This document shows positions 1-8,070 of a stretch of DNA of 34,512 nt, piece after piece. Source of the stretch: Bacillota bacterium (GTDB taxonomy: Bacteria > Bacillota > UBA4882 > UBA8346); NCBI GenBank assembly GCA_003501365.1, contig DNPP01000055.1, forward strand, positions 6,763-41,274, in the 5' to 3' direction. The translations under genes and the position numbers were made by a program. Within the stretch, counting starts at the first letter, position 1; every line of letters begins with the position of its first letter. The notes under the pieces are model-generated. The model had not been told where the DNA came from. It saw only the letters and a list, made by a program, of their open reading frames with translations, and did not search any database.

Positions 1-1041
1 GTCAATGCCACCGGCATGTCATTGAGTATAGTCGCCATGCTCCGCGGTTATCAAGAGTTTATTCCGGGATTACCGGTTAGGGGCGTGATTCTCAATCAAG
101 TAAAAAGCAAAAGCCATTTTTTGCTTCTGAAACAAATAATTGAAGCACATAACGGCCTCAAAGTGATTGGCTATTTACCGCCAATGGATGAACTCACTTT
201 GCCCTCCCGTCATCTCGGTTTGGTTTGTCAAGCCGAAATTGGGGATTTGGACAGGAAACTTGAATACTTACAGACGGAACTGGCCCGAAGTATCGACTTG
301 GAATTACTGAAAAGGATCGCTTCGGATGTGGAAACAGTTGAGCCGGTTGTTGACCGGTTACTGATAACCGGACGAACCAGGCGGGTGAAACTTGGCATCG
401 CTAAAGATGCGGCCTTTACCTTTTATTATCATGACAATTTGGATTTGCTAGAGCGACTTGGCGCCGAGTTGATTTTTTTCAGCCCGTTGACGGCTTTGGG
501 CTTGCCGGAAGGAATTGACGGCCTTTACTTGGGTGGAGGTTATCCCGAGCTGTTTGCCGCCGGACTCTCCAACAATGAGTGCATGCGGAAAGCCATTCGG
601 TGGGCGGCGGACGCGGGTATGCCGGTTTATGCGGAATGCGGCGGGATGATGTATCTGTGCCGGACTTTGACGGATCAACAAGGGGTAACTCATGAGATGT
701 GCGGCGTCTTCGCCGCAGAGAGTCAAATGACGGATTCATTGCAGCATTTTGGATATGTGGAGGTTAGGTTGACGGCGGCGACCATTTTCGGTCCGGCTGG
801 TCAAAGAATCCGCGCTCACGAGTTTCATTATTCCAAGCTGGAAGCTCCCGGAGAATTACCGCTGGCTTATCAAGTTTCAAAACAGCGCCTGGACGGTGCC
901 ATGGTGAGTTGGCCCGGCGGGCTGATTTATAAGAACGTATTGGCCGGTTATCCTCATCTGCACTTTTGGGCCAATCCCCAGTTGGCGGAAAATTTTATCC
1001 GCCATTGCCGGGAATACGGGAAAGGAACGGCTGGTGTATGA
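1..1041 (+). CDS. cbiA: Cobyrinic acid a,c-diamide synthase, 5' end outside the window
   Basis: Uses glutamine and ATP to amidate the a and c carboxylates of (hydrogeno)cobyrinic acid in the cytoplasm. The reading frame is open from base 1, so the N-terminal P-loop is upstream of the window and 347 codons including the stop remain. The visible part begins in the dethiobiotin-synthetase-like ATPase half (VNATGMSLSI and GVILNQV). It continues into the class I glutamine amidotransferase half, with GGGYPE and the nucleophile in AECGGMMYL at fragment residue 213, and HEFHYS near the C-terminus. The stop overlaps the start of cbiP by four bases (ATGA), showing translational coupling. CobB of the aerobic pathway is the same family; the name cbiA fits the anaerobic-type neighbours. 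Confidence 0.95.
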   Translation, partial: VNATGMSLSIVAMLRGYQEFIPGLPVRGVILNQVKSKSHFLLLKQIIEAHNGLKVIGYLPPMDELTLPSRHLGLVCQAEIGDLDRKLEYLQTELARSIDLELLKRIASDVETVEPVVDRLLITGRTRRVKLGIAKDAAFTFYYHDNLDLLERLGAELIFFSPLTALGLPEGIDGLYLGGGYPELFAAGLSNNECMRKAIRWAADAGMPVYAECGGMMYLCRTLTDQQGVTHEMCGVFAAESQMTDSLQHFGYVEVRLTAATIFGPAGQRIRAHEFHYSKLEAPGELPLAYQVSKQRLDGAMVSWPGGLIYKNVLAGYPHLHFWANPQLAENFIRHCREYGKGTAGV

Positions 1042-2561
1042 AAGCGAAACCGATTATGATTCAGGGTGTGGCTTCATCGGTCGGAAAAAGTTGGATTGTC
1101 GCCGGTTTGTGCCGTATTTTCAAGCAAGATGGCTATAAGGTGGCTCCTTTTAAATCCCAAAACATGGCCTTGAATTCCTTTATTACCCGGGATGGTTTGG
1201 AGATGGGCCGGGCCCAAGTGGTTCAAGCGGAGGCGGCCGGATTGCTTCCGGATGTCCGGATGAATCCGGTGCTGTTAAAACCGACCACCGACCGTAATTC
1301 CCAGGTGATCGTCAGGGGTAGGGTTTATGGTAATATGTCCGCCGTGGAATATCACGCTTTTAAACCCCAACTGGCCGGAATGATTCACGAAGTATATCAG
1401 ACACTGGCCGCCGAGAACGAGATCATCGTCATTGAAGGCGCCGGAAGCCCGGCTGAGATTAATCTGCGCGATAAAGACATCGTCAACATGGGAATGGCGG
1501 AAATGGCTGATGCACCGGTGCTGCTGGTAGGAGATATCGACCGGGGAGGTGTCTTCGCCGCCTTAGCCGGCACCATGCTTTGGCTTACCCAAAATGAACG
1601 GCGGCGGGTTCAAGGAACCATCATTAATAAGTTCCGGGGTGATGCCGCTATTTTACAACCCGGCCTCACGATGCTGGAAGAACGGATCCAAATTCCGACG
1701 CTGGGGGTAGTTCCTTATCTGCCGCTAAATATCGAGGATGAAGACAGTTTGACGGAGCGTTTCACCCGGCATCAGAGCCTTTCAGCAAAAGTGGAGATCG
1801 CCGTGATTAAGTTACCCCATATTTCCAATTTTACCGATTTTAATGTTTTCGAAAATATTGAGGATGTGAACATTCACTATGCTGAAACTGAGTCACAGCT
1901 TGAAAAAGCGGATTTGATCATCCTGCCGGGGACTAAAAATACCATCGAAGATTTGGAATACCTCCGGACTACCGGTCTGGAAAGCGCCATTATCCGCAAG
2001 CACCGTCAAGGGGTGGAAATTTTCGGGATATGCGGCGGCTATCAAATGTTGGGCAAGGCGATCACTGATCCCTACCGGGTGGAGAGCAGCCGGGAGGAAA
2101 CGGCCGGAATGGGATTGCTCAATGTTGCCACGGTCATGGAACAGGAAAAAACCACCACCCAGAGTAGCGGAGAGGTCTGTGAAGATATTGGATTCTTGGG
2201 GGGATTGAAACGGACCAGGCTGGCCGGATATGAAATCCATATGGGGGTCACCACTTGTTTGGATGGCACAGTTCCTTTTATCCGTTTGAGCGATCAGTCT
2301 GGTGAGGATCGGGGTGGTGGAGTTTGTAACATGCAGGGGAATGTTTTTGGCACTTACCTGCACGGGATTTTTGATAACCTTCAATTTACCTTGGGGCTCA
2401 TCAATAATATCCGGAGGCGGAAAGGATTTGACCCTGTCCAGGGAGGGCCCATGGATTATCAAGCTTTTAAGGAAAGTCAATATGACTTGTTGGCGGAGCA
2501 TTTACGAAAAAATCTGAATTTAAAACGGATTTATCATATTATGGAGACCTGGAGAACCTGA
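1038..2561 (+). CDS. cbiP: Cobyric acid synthase
   Basis: Amidates the b, d, e and g side chains of adenosylcobyrinic a,c-diamide with glutamine and ATP to give adenosylcobyric acid. The 507-residue length is normal for the family. The N-terminal ATPase half opens with MIQGVASSVGKS (residues 7-18) and has VIEGAGSPAEINL near 131-143. The glutamine amidotransferase half has LPGTKNT and the nucleophile Cys332 in GICGGYQMLG, with the catalytic histidine expected in YLHGIF. I chose the ATG at 1038 because it overlaps the cbiA stop, follows an AAAGGA ribosome site and begins at the conserved N-terminus. The longer upstream reading would run inside cbiA. cbiB follows after four bases. Confidence 0.97.
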   Translation: MKAKPIMIQGVASSVGKSWIVAGLCRIFKQDGYKVAPFKSQNMALNSFITRDGLEMGRAQVVQAEAAGLLPDVRMNPVLLKPTTDRNSQVIVRGRVYGNMSAVEYHAFKPQLAGMIHEVYQTLAAENEIIVIEGAGSPAEINLRDKDIVNMGMAEMADAPVLLVGDIDRGGVFAALAGTMLWLTQNERRRVQGTIINKFRGDAAILQPGLTMLEERIQIPTLGVVPYLPLNIEDEDSLTERFTRHQSLSAKVEIAVIKLPHISNFTDFNVFENIEDVNIHYAETESQLEKADLIILPGTKNTIEDLEYLRTTGLESAIIRKHRQGVEIFGICGGYQMLGKAITDPYRVESSREETAGMGLLNVATVMEQEKTTTQSSGEVCEDIGFLGGLKRTRLAGYEIHMGVTTCLDGTVPFIRLSDQSGEDRGGGVCNMQGNVFGTYLHGIFDNLQFTLGLINNIRRRKGFDPVQGGPMDYQAFKESQYDLLAEHLRKNLNLKRIYHIMETWRT

Positions 2562-2565
2562 CATA

Positions 2566-3564
2566 ATGGATCAATGGATACTGATTGACCTAGTCCTGGC
2601 ATATATATTGGATTTATTGATCGGCGATCCGCATTTTTTGTATCATCCGGTCTGCCTCATCGGCGAGTTTATCGCCAAGCTTGAAAAAATCCTGCGGATA
2701 TGGATTGAACGGCGGAATGAAAAACGGCGTGTTCTTTATGAAATAGCTGTCGGATTGATCCTGGCCGTAGCGACCGTTTCCTTTAGTTTCGGGTCAGTGT
2801 GGTTGCTACTGCGTGGGGCGGTTGTCCTGGGCGGCGGCTTGCTGTACCATATTTTAAATATATATTTCATTTACTCGGCCTTTGCCACTCGCTGTCTGGC
2901 GGTGGAAGCGGGCAAAGTTCGGGATGCGTTATCCCGGGAAGATTTGGCGGACGCCCGCCGTAAGGTCGGTATGTTGGTTGGCAGAGAGACGGATACTTTG
3001 ACACAGGATGAAATCATCCGGGCAGTCGTGGAAACAACTGCTGAGAATACAGTTGACGGCGTAATTTCAACTATTTTTTACGCCGTCATCGGTAGCCTTT
3101 TGGGACTGGCCGCACCGCTGGTCTATGCTTTTAAGGCTGTCAGCACTTTGGACTCGATGGTGGGATATAAAAATGAACGCTACTTATATTTTGGACGGGC
3201 CTCCGCCAAGATCGACGATGGGGCCAATTTTTTCCCCGCCCGTTTGAGCGGTTTGCTGATTCCTTGCAGTGCTTTTTTGGCGGGAAAGAGTTTTGGGCGG
3301 AGTTGGCGGATTATGCTGCGGGATCGACGCCGTCATAGCAGTCCCAATTGCGCCTACCCGGAAGCGGCGGTAGCCGGTGCTTTGGGGGTGAGGCTTGGCG
3401 GTAATAATGTCTATTTCGGCCGGGTGGTTGAAAAACCAACTTTGGGTGATGCCTTAAGGCCTTTGGAAATAGGAGATATAGACGCCACGGTAAAATTGAT
3501 GTACCTGGCATCGCTGCTGGGAATGGGATTAGGGATATTAGTTTTGTTATGGTTAGGGGTTTAG
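2566..3564 (+). CDS. cbiB: Adenosylcobinamide-phosphate synthase, membrane protein
   Basis: Joins the aminopropanol (phosphate) arm to adenosylcobyric acid, giving adenosylcobinamide (phosphate), at the membrane. The 332-residue protein has the family start (LIDLVLAYILDLLIGDP), followed by HPVCLIGEFIAKLE. It also has the conserved central stretch VVETTAENTVDGVIS, YKAVSTLDSMVGY-type residues (here FKAVSTLDSMVGYKNERY) and SPNCAYPEAAVAGAL. Several hydrophobic segments are visible, at about residues 55-100, 165-185, 215-235 and the C-terminus. It starts four bases after cbiP. The next gene, cobD, makes the aminopropanol phosphate that this enzyme uses, so the two steps are adjacent in the operon. 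Confidence 0.96.
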   Translation: MDQWILIDLVLAYILDLLIGDPHFLYHPVCLIGEFIAKLEKILRIWIERRNEKRRVLYEIAVGLILAVATVSFSFGSVWLLLRGAVVLGGGLLYHILNIYFIYSAFATRCLAVEAGKVRDALSREDLADARRKVGMLVGRETDTLTQDEIIRAVVETTAENTVDGVISTIFYAVIGSLLGLAAPLVYAFKAVSTLDSMVGYKNERYLYFGRASAKIDDGANFFPARLSGLLIPCSAFLAGKSFGRSWRIMLRDRRRHSSPNCAYPEAAVAGALGVRLGGNNVYFGRVVEKPTLGDALRPLEIGDIDATVKLMYLASLLGMGLGILVLLWLGV

Positions 3565-3650
3565 AGTGCCGTTGATGTCTCTGAAGTCTCTTTTCGGATT
3601 GGAATCAGATCGTTTATTTTTAGCATGCGTTGTCGGGAGGAAATGATACC

Positions 3651-4745
3651 ATGAATGAGCCTCACGGAGGAAACGTCTATAAGGCTGCCGCCCGTTTTGG
3701 TCTTGACCGGGAAGCCTTGTTGGATTTTAGCGCCAATATCAACCCTTTAGGCACTCCGGAAATATTGCAAGGCCTTTTAAGGGAAAAAGTGGCGGAGCTC
3801 AACCAATACCCTGATCCCGACAGTATGAATCTGAGGACAAGTATTGCCCGGTATTTATCCGTTCCGGCTGAAAAAATCATCATCGGCAATGGCGCTTCGG
3901 AGATTATTTCTTTACTGTTCGGCACTTTAAAACCCCGGAAAGTCCTGCTGGTTACCCCGACTTTTTCCGAATACGAGCAGGCGGCCATCCGGGCTGGAGC
4001 CATGATAGAGTATTTTTTTCTGCAGTCCGCGGCGGATTTTCAGGCGGATCTCGATCTTTTGGCCAAAAAAGTGAGAACCGTGGATTGCTTAATGATTTGT
4101 AATCCGAACAATCCCACTTCGACTCTATTAACTGTGGAGCAATTGCGGTTTTTGGCGGAAGCGGCCACCCAATCCGGGATATCCATGATTGTAGACGAAG
4201 CCTTTATTGAACTGACTCCGGGAGGGAACAACAATTCCCTGGTCGCGTATTTGGCGGAATATCCGACGCTTTTTTTGATCCGGGCTTTTACCAAGATATT
4301 TGCCGTTCCCGGGCTGAGAGTCGGCTATGGTTTGGGAGATCCAGCCTTGACTCGCCGGATGAAAGGCAATCAACCGCCATGGTCGGTGAACCTTTTAGCC
4401 GATTGTATTGCCGATTTTCTGCCACAGGCCGGGGCCTATTTGGAACAGACCCAGGATTGGCTAAATGTTGAGCTAAAGTGGATAGCTGAATCATTTCGGC
4501 AAATTCCTTTTTTAAAGGTATTTGAACCCCGGGCCAATTTTATTTTGGCCGAAATCGTAAGTGATTTGAAGGCATCCGACTTGCAAGAGAGATTGGTGAA
4601 ACAAGGAATCCTGATCCGGAATGCCGGTAATTTTCAAGGTTTAAATGAAAAATATTTTCGGGTAGCGGTCAGGGATAGGGAGAGTAATTTGGTTTTGATC
4701 AATCGGCTACGTAAAATTTTAAGCAATCATGGTTTAAATGATTAG
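3651..4745 (+). CDS. cobD: L-threonine-O-3-phosphate decarboxylase (PLP enzyme)
   Basis: Decarboxylates L-threonine phosphate to (R)-1-amino-2-propanol phosphate, the linker of the cobalamin nucleotide loop. It is a fold-type I aminotransferase-family protein of 364 residues. HGGN at the N-terminus is typical of CobD. DFSANINPLG, CNPNNPT (150-156) and VDEAF (181-185) are visible. The PLP lysine is Lys215 in RAFTKIFAVPGLRVGYG. I chose the ATG at 3651 because a GGGAGG site lies ten bases upstream; a TTG at 3630 would place that site inside the gene. Histidinol-phosphate aminotransferase is the closest alternative, but the HGGN start and the position between cbiB and cobO favour CobD. An 86-base gap separates it from cbiB. 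Confidence 0.93.
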   Translation: MNEPHGGNVYKAAARFGLDREALLDFSANINPLGTPEILQGLLREKVAELNQYPDPDSMNLRTSIARYLSVPAEKIIIGNGASEIISLLFGTLKPRKVLLVTPTFSEYEQAAIRAGAMIEYFFLQSAADFQADLDLLAKKVRTVDCLMICNPNNPTSTLLTVEQLRFLAEAATQSGISMIVDEAFIELTPGGNNNSLVAYLAEYPTLFLIRAFTKIFAVPGLRVGYGLGDPALTRRMKGNQPPWSVNLLADCIADFLPQAGAYLEQTQDWLNVELKWIAESFRQIPFLKVFEPRANFILAEIVSDLKASDLQERLVKQGILIRNAGNFQGLNEKYFRVAVRDRESNLVLINRLRKILSNHGLND

Positions 4746-4758
4746 GTGGCAAAAATTT

Positions 4759-5319
4759 ATGGCGAAGCCAAAAAAGAAAGGGCTGAACGGAGTGAGAGGT
4801 TTGGTACATATCTATACGGGTGATGGAAAAGGAAAAACAACGGCCGCGATTGGTTTGGGAATCAGGGCTTGCGGCAGGGATTTAAAAGTGGCCTTCGTCC
4901 AGTTCCTCAAAGGGGTCGACACCGGAGAATTGAAGACCCTCCAGGGGCTGGGTGAAGTTTTTAAAGTTTATCGCAATTCGGATACCGTCAAATTTGTCAA
5001 GGATATGAACCAACAGGAAATGCAGGCGGCCCGGGCCGGAATGGGCCGCTTGTGGCAAACCGCCAAAAATTTAGGAAATCAGGGACAATGCGATTTGTTG
5101 ATTTTGGATGAAATCATGGCCGCCATTTCCACCGGTCTGCTTCCGCTTAAGGATGTCGCCCTTTGGGTGCGGGAAAAGCCCAGCGAATTGGAGCTGGTGA
5201 TGACTGGTCGAAACGCCCCGGCGGAGTTGGTGGAACTTGCGGATTACGTATCGGAAATCAAAGCGGTGAAACATCCTTATAGCCGGGGAATTAAGGCTAG
5301 AAAAGGAATTGAATTTTAA
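4759..5319 (+). CDS. cobO: Cob(I)yrinic acid a,c-diamide adenosyltransferase
   Basis: Transfers the 5'-deoxyadenosyl group from ATP to the cob(I)alt of corrinoids (CobO/BtuR/CobA type). The P-loop GDGKGKTTAAIG, FVQFLKGVDTGE and LLILDEIMAAI are visible, and the C-terminus has VSEIKAVKHPYSRGIKARKG. All of these are family hallmarks. An ATG at 4738 overlaps the cobD stop but has no ribosome site. The ATG at 4759 follows AGGTGG (4744-4749) by nine bases, so I prefer it (186 residues). The gene is last in the cbiA-cobO run. No clear terminator follows before the riboswitch leader at 5385. Confidence 0.94.
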   Translation: MAKPKKKGLNGVRGLVHIYTGDGKGKTTAAIGLGIRACGRDLKVAFVQFLKGVDTGELKTLQGLGEVFKVYRNSDTVKFVKDMNQQEMQAARAGMGRLWQTAKNLGNQGQCDLLILDEIMAAISTGLLPLKDVALWVREKPSELELVMTGRNAPAELVELADYVSEIKAVKHPYSRGIKARKGIEF

Positions 5320-5384
5320 AATGAAAGATAATAGTATGGATTTGGTTTTGAAATCAATTATGGATCAAAATTGAATAGGAAATG

Positions 5385-5539
5385 AGATAGGTGCCCTACG
5401 GGGCATAGGGAAGACCGGTGCAATGCCGGCGCGGTCCCGCCACTGTAATGGTGAGCGAACCCAAGTTGATACCACTGAGATGAGAGTTTCGGGAAGGTTT
5501 GGGGAAACGAAGATCCAGAGCCAGGTGAACTGCCTATCT
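5385..5539 (+). promoter_or_regulatory. Cobalamin (AdoCbl) riboswitch, first copy
   Basis: A canonical B12 aptamer. The conserved GCCACTGTAATGG core follows a GGTGCAATGCCGGCGCGGTCC stretch, and the 3' part carries AGATCCAGAGCCAGG. The closing P1 helix pairs AGATAGG (5385-5391) with CCTATCT (5533-5539). The aptamer points rightward and is followed by a terminator-like hairpin at 5602. No open frame with a ribosome site lies between it and the second riboswitch at 5959, so its own target is missing or distant. Confidence 0.95.
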
Positions 5540-5601
5540 AACAATCTCCGGTTGACCTACGAGCGACGGGAAGGGGATTATGTATAGATACGTACTTCTC
5601 C

Positions 5602-5628
5602 ATCTTGGCTAGTTTAGCCGGGATTTTT
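5602..5628 (+). terminator. Intrinsic terminator of the first riboswitch leader
   Basis: A ten-pair stem (ATCTTGGCTA / TAGCCGGGAT, two G-U pairs) with a three-base loop is followed by TTTTATTG. It lies about 60 bases after the aptamer, the normal place for a transcription-control expression platform. No alternative antiterminator pairing was worked out. Confidence 0.7.
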
Positions 5629-5648
5629 ATTGATTTTCAACTTTGTAG

Positions 5649-5690
5649 TTGGTTTATAGGTTTACCCATGTATATCAAGTGTTATTTGCC
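5649..5690 (+). repeat. Dispersed intergenic repeat, copy 1
   Basis: The stretch starting TTGGTTTATAGG and ending ATATCAAGTGTTATTTGCC recurs inverted at 19250-19289 with only a few differences by eye. It lies directly after the first riboswitch terminator and before the cobT unit. Its function is unknown. Confidence 0.6.
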
Positions 5691-5734
5691 TAAGTCACTC
5701 TGCGAAAGGTGAGGTATTTACTTATAAAAATAAA

Positions 5735-5759
5735 GGGGGCTGACTTAAAGTCGGCCTCC
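5735..5759 (-). terminator. Hairpin with a T-run on the minus strand
   Basis: GGGGGCTGACTT pairs with AAGTCGGCCTCC. Read on the minus strand the stem is followed by CTTTATTTTTAT, so it would end leftward transcription. No credible leftward gene lies immediately right of it. It may be the relic of a lost gene or a transposon end. Confidence 0.5.
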
Positions 5760-5915
5760 TTCTGTAAAAGAAAGCACTTATGTTTATCTATAGAATATCT
5801 GTGAATGGAGGGGAAGATCAAATTTATTGTTTTGGCATATTGGTTGGGTTGAATCTTACGTACGGTGTTTGCAAGCATAAACGAAGCGAATTTTAGTATT
5901 TTCTCTATATTGTTA

Positions 5916-5944
5916 TTGACATTTTGTATTATTCAATTTACAAT
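5916..5944 (+). promoter_or_regulatory. Sigma-A type promoter of the cobT leader
   Basis: Consensus TTGACA (5916-5921) and TACAAT (5939-5944) are separated by exactly 17 bases. Transcription would begin near 5951, just before the second riboswitch. Confidence 0.85.
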
Positions 5945-5958
5945 GAATTACATAATCG

Positions 5959-6124
5959 TAAAGGTGTCGATCGGTAATCGATCGGAGAATAGGGAACGGG
6001 GTGAGAATCCTCGACGAACCCATCGCCGTATACGGAGAGCGAACCTTCAAAATGCCACTGGGTAAAATCCCGGGAAGGCGAAGGTAAGCGAAGACACGTA
6101 AGCCGGAAGACCTGCCTTTTAGGT
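5959..6124 (+). promoter_or_regulatory. Cobalamin riboswitch, second copy, upstream of cobT
   Basis: Contains the B12 aptamer signature: GGGAACGGGGTGAGAATCC, then CGAACC, ATGCCACTGGG and the 3' part GTAAGCCGGAAGACCTGCC. The ends can pair as AAAGG with CCTTT. It diverges from the first copy in sequence and stem lengths, so the two are not a recent duplication. It lies between a consensus promoter and a terminator upstream of cobT. Confidence 0.92.
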
Positions 6125-6151
6125 ATCAAATATTCAGTGGATAACGGTAAA

Positions 6152-6193
6152 GTCTGCGAGTATAGCTATATGCTGTATTTGCGGGCTTTTTTT
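6152..6193 (+). terminator. Riboswitch-controlled terminator before cobT
   Basis: A fifteen-pair stem (GTCTGCGAGTATAGC / GCTGTATTTGCGGGC, with several G-U pairs) and a TATAT loop precede seven T residues. It is placed to stop transcription before cobT when B12 is bound. Confidence 0.9.
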
Positions 6194-6276
6194 ATTCACC
6201 AAAAGGGGAGTGAATCAATTCTGCATTGATCAACATTCAAATAGCAAAAAAAAGAATTACAAAATAGGAGGTTATC

Positions 6277-7353
6277 ATGAAGCTTGGGGAAATTTTGGAA
6301 AAAATTAAGGGACTTGATAGCACCGCAATGGATACCACCCGTATCTTACAGGACAGTTTGGTAAAACCTGCCGGTAGCCTCGGCATGCTTGAAAGCATCA
6401 GCATTCAAATGGCGGGAATTACGGGCAAGGTGAAAAACAACATTGATAAAAGAGTTCATTTTGTTTTTGGTGCAGACAACGGTATTTATGAGGAAGGCGT
6501 ATCCGCAGCACCACAAATTTTCACCAACTTTTTGATGAAGGGCTATGCTTCCGGTAAAAAATGCGGAATCAACGTCCTTTGTGAATACAACAAGGTTGAC
6601 TTAAAACTTGTTGATATGGGCGTTATTGGCGAACTCGATTATCCCAATATTCTCAACAAAAAGTTGATGCCAAGCGGCACCCATAACTTTTGCAAGGAAA
6701 GGGCAATGAGCCAGGATTTAGCCTTCAAAGCGATAGAAGTTGGCTTTGAGCTTGTAAAGTTGGCCTGCGATCAAGGCTATGATATTATTGGTACCGGCGA
6801 GGTTGGTATGGGCAATACCTCTACGGCAGCTGCCTGCATAATGGCGGCACTCGGCTGTACCGATACGGACAAGGCAATCGGTAGAGGCGGCGGGCTCACC
6901 GACGAAGCCTTTGAAAACAAAAAACGTGTGATTTCGCAAGCCTTGGCAATGCACAAACCTGATGCAGAGGATATTGTAGATATTATTTCAAAGGTTGGCG
7001 GACTTGACATTGCTGCGATGACCGGTGTGTTTATTGGCGCAGCATATTATCGTAAACCGGTTATTATTGACGGTGTAATCTCCATTGCCGCTGCACTGCT
7101 CGCCTATAAATTTAGCCAACTTACCAAAGAGTTTATGTTCCCCTCACACATATCCGCAGAGCCGGCATATAAGCTTGCAATCGAAGCCATGAAGCTGAAA
7201 CCTATGCTTAACCTGGGAATGCGACTTGGTGAAGGAACAGGTTGCCCGATAGCCATGGGAGTTATCGGCAATGCAATGGCTATTATCAATAATATGAGTA
7301 CCTTTGAAGAAGTCAATATGGATATTGAATACCGTAAAGGTATAAAGGCATAA
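6277..7353 (+). CDS. cobT: Nicotinate-nucleotide--dimethylbenzimidazole phosphoribosyltransferase
   Basis: Makes alpha-ribazole phosphate (or an analogue with another lower base) from nicotinate mononucleotide, for the lower ligand of cobalamin. The 358-residue length matches the family. KPAGSLG at residues 30-36, GADNGI, GTGEVGMGNTSTAAA (172-186) and GRGGGLTDEAF (202-212) are visible. The catalytic glutamate is Glu319 in LGEGTGCP. An AGGAGG site lies eight bases before the ATG. The gene sits alone behind its own promoter, riboswitch and terminator. It is AT-richer in style than the cbi genes, for example with many AAA, ATT and GAA codons. cobU and cobS, frequent companions, are not in the window. 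Confidence 0.96.
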   Translation: MKLGEILEKIKGLDSTAMDTTRILQDSLVKPAGSLGMLESISIQMAGITGKVKNNIDKRVHFVFGADNGIYEEGVSAAPQIFTNFLMKGYASGKKCGINVLCEYNKVDLKLVDMGVIGELDYPNILNKKLMPSGTHNFCKERAMSQDLAFKAIEVGFELVKLACDQGYDIIGTGEVGMGNTSTAAACIMAALGCTDTDKAIGRGGGLTDEAFENKKRVISQALAMHKPDAEDIVDIISKVGGLDIAAMTGVFIGAAYYRKPVIIDGVISIAAALLAYKFSQLTKEFMFPSHISAEPAYKLAIEAMKLKPMLNLGMRLGEGTGCPIAMGVIGNAMAIINNMSTFEEVNMDIEYRKGIKA

Positions 7354-7430
7354 AGGCTCAAAAAAGAGGCTGCAATTTTTGGCGTATAGGTCTTTTGAAT
7401 CATTGTTTTTCCTCCATTTTTTGGGAATTA

Positions 7431-7478
7431 AAAGCCAACGGCCCGACAGCTTCCCTGTCCGGGCCGTTGGCTTTTTTT
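7431..7478 (+). terminator. Strong terminator after cobT
   Basis: AAAGCCAACGGCCC pairs with GGGCCGTTGGCTTT. An inner GACAG/CTGTC extension closes the loop, and seven T residues follow. The A-run on the left could make it work in both directions. Confidence 0.92.
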
Positions 7479-7809
7479 ATTATTTTGGACATCACAATAA
7501 CGCCCGGTAAAGATACCGCGCGTTTGGTTGGGAAAACTTTCGATATAAACTTTTCCCACTATCATATTACCACGTTTTTTCGATAACAGGGTATCGATTT
7601 TGTCTCAAGTACTTCCGGGGCACGCAGGACAAGGAAAAGGAGACTTTTGGCGATAGGATGCCTGATAAATGCCCGGTTGATGATTTCGGTGCTAAATAAT
7701 AAAAACCGGTGCTGGTTTGGGGAGCGAGATTTTAGTTATCCACAGATGAGGGCGAGGTGGGGGAAAAAATGAAAGGAAGGTTTGGAAAATTGGATGGGGC
7801 GGTTTTTTT
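7479..7809. other. Non-coding stretch
   Basis: No supported gene in this 330-base stretch. Short open frames lack ribosome sites. A perfect DnaA-box-like TTATCCACA occurs at 7736-7744, but it is single. The stretch leads into the repeat region. Confidence 0.5.
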
Positions 7810-8070
7810 TAGTGACTGCGAAAGATTCAATGAATGAAATGAATGGCGGTTTTGATGGCCCAGGGATTGCGGCGGCGGGTTACTATGTTCATGATGCCTA
7901 TAAATGAATGACCAGTATTATGGTCCACGGATTTTAAAATTTTAGTGACTGCGAAAGATTCAATGAATGGAATGAAGGACGATTTTGATGGTCCATGATT
8001 GCGGCGGTAGGTTGTTTAATTTATGATGCCTATAAATGAATGACGATTTCGATGGTCCACGGATTTCACC
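7810..8070. repeat. Two diverged tandem copies of a ~133-bp unit
   Basis: Unit 1 starts at 7810 and unit 2 at 7943. Both begin TAGTGACTGCGAAAGATTC and continue with AATGAATG, TTTTGATGG, ATTGCGGCGG, ATGATGCCTATAAATGAATG and GGTCCACGGATTT in the same order. They are clearly homologous but point-diverged with small indels. No protein frame is conserved between the copies. Confidence 0.8.

Noticed and set aside
5865..6065. Open frame of 66 codons over the cobT leader
   Set aside because: It spans the promoter and the B12 aptamer; no ribosome site and no family resemblance.
7736..7744. Perfect DnaA-box-like TTATCCACA
   Set aside because: A single box in a repeat-rich gap, without further boxes, an AT-rich unwinding region or dnaA/dnaN nearby, does not support an origin.
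7810..8070. Possible CRISPR array
   Set aside because: Only two long diverged units of 133 bp; no short identical repeats with spacers and no cas genes.
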